Assembly: GCA_002490245.1 (NCBI GenBank)
Contig: PCNA01000002.1
Span: 1 to 34,656, forward strand
From: Candidatus Bathyarchaeota archaeon B24-2
Lineage (GTDB): Archaea; Thermoproteota; Bathyarchaeia; Bathyarchaeales; B24-2
Length of the DNA stretch: 34,656 nucleotides
Direction of reading: 5' to 3'
Positions 34,330 through 34,656 of the stretch are shown here, piece by piece. The first letter of the stretch is position 1; each line of letters starts with the position of its first letter. The position numbers and the translations under genes are program-made. Below the pieces are notes generated by a model. That model was not told the DNA's origin. It did not search any database and was given only the letters and a program-made list of their open reading frames with translations.

Positions 34330-34656
34330 GTTTACGACACCGAACTACCTGCCCGCTGACTTCGGTTTTAAAATTATCAATAAAGAGATCACTAATAAAA
34401 CTTCTGTTTTACTATAATCTTCACTTTGTTCCTCTTTTTTGTAGCCTCATTTATGGGAGGTCGTTTATGAGGAAAGAGTATCGTCTTGGACAGGTTACCA
34501 GTTGTTACGATGATCCCGATCTCTTCTGAAATTATGGGATTTAGCTTCATTTTTGAGGAAGAGCTTGAGATTAATGGTTTGATTATGAATGTTGATAAAA
34601 TGTTTGCTGATCTTCTTTAAGTGGTTGAAAAGGGTAGTTTTCCCTTTCAATTCGAC
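34330..34656 (+). other. Gene-poor right edge with small uncertain frames
   Basis: The first ~60 bases probably hold the rpl15e promoter on the minus strand. The rest is A/T-rich. On the plus strand ATG 34467 has GGGAGG nine bases upstream but stops after 20 codons. A second frame from TTG 34486 to TAA 34620 gives 44 residues (including VVTMIPISSEIMGFSFIF). A GTG directly after that stop (34621) opens VVEKGSFPFQFD to the window end and could be the start of the next gene. These may be pieces of one frameshifted gene, two tiny genes, or chance frames. No family recognised. Confidence 0.3.

Noticed and set aside
34621-34656. Imperfect inverted repeat (TTGAAAAGGG / CCCTTTCAA) with an end resembling some CRISPR repeats
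   Set aside because: Only one copy at the window edge and no spacer or cas gene; it also lies in a possible coding frame.

Overview
The window is a gene-dense stretch of an archaeal chromosome. Archaeal markers include a type II 3-dehydroquinate synthase, a GHMP-family shikimate kinase, RNA polymerase subunits K and H, ribosomal protein L15e, RNase P proteins Rnp2 and Rnp3, the COG1325 exosome-associated protein, A/T-rich TATA boxes and very frequent TTG/GTG starts behind Shine-Dalgarno sequences. Gene content (heterotrophic, no methanogenesis genes seen, paired PflX/AmrS-type radical SAM proteins, giant beta-helix/PKD surface protein) would suit a Bathyarchaeia-like or related Thermoproteota lineage. 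That placement is an inference; no phylogenetic test was possible.

Layout. (1) 1-5138, plus strand: tightly overlapping shikimate operon aroB'(partial)-aroD-aroE-aroK-aroA-aroC, which carries the pathway from 3-dehydroquinate to chorismate. The aroC reading frame is intact only if it begins at an ATA codon. (2) 11803-5135, minus strand: rpoK, then hisD-hisC-HAD phosphatase-hisB-hisA-hisI, then a BioB-like radical SAM gene whose stop codon overlaps that of aroC. The HAD protein is a good candidate for the often missing archaeal histidinol-phosphate phosphatase. hisG, hisE, hisF and hisH are not in the window. (3) 12.0-16.2 kb: a P1-family peptidase (plus), an HD hydrolase, and a three-gene minus-strand cluster of a zinc-ribbon protein, a PflX-like and an AmrS-like radical SAM protein. 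(4) 16.4-16.9 kb: an RNA polymerase subunit H gene with an N-terminal extension of about 100 residues that resembles the endonuclease-fold 'jaw' domain of eukaryotic Rpb5. Ordinary archaeal RpoH lacks this domain. (5) 17-26.3 kb: an MFS transporter, then a 2627-residue membrane-anchored surface protein (beta-helix, Ig-like, PKD domains). (6) 26.3-27.6 kb: a small frameshifted gene remnant and a DUF4013 membrane protein, with three tandem TATAAACAA units upstream. (7) 27.6-32.0 kb: LarA-like protein, zinc-ribbon membrane protein, APS-kinase-like protein, sugar-nucleotide transferase and a beta-propeller glycosidase-like protein. (8) 34.3-32.1 kb, minus strand: rpl15e-COG1325-rnp3-rnp2, the conserved archaeal RNA-processing cluster. 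The last ~330 bases hold only small uncertain frames.

The strongest items for a second look are the two-domain Rpb5-like RNA polymerase subunit, the ATA start of aroC, the HAD protein in the his operon, the giant surface protein and the frameshifted remnant at 26.5-26.7 kb.
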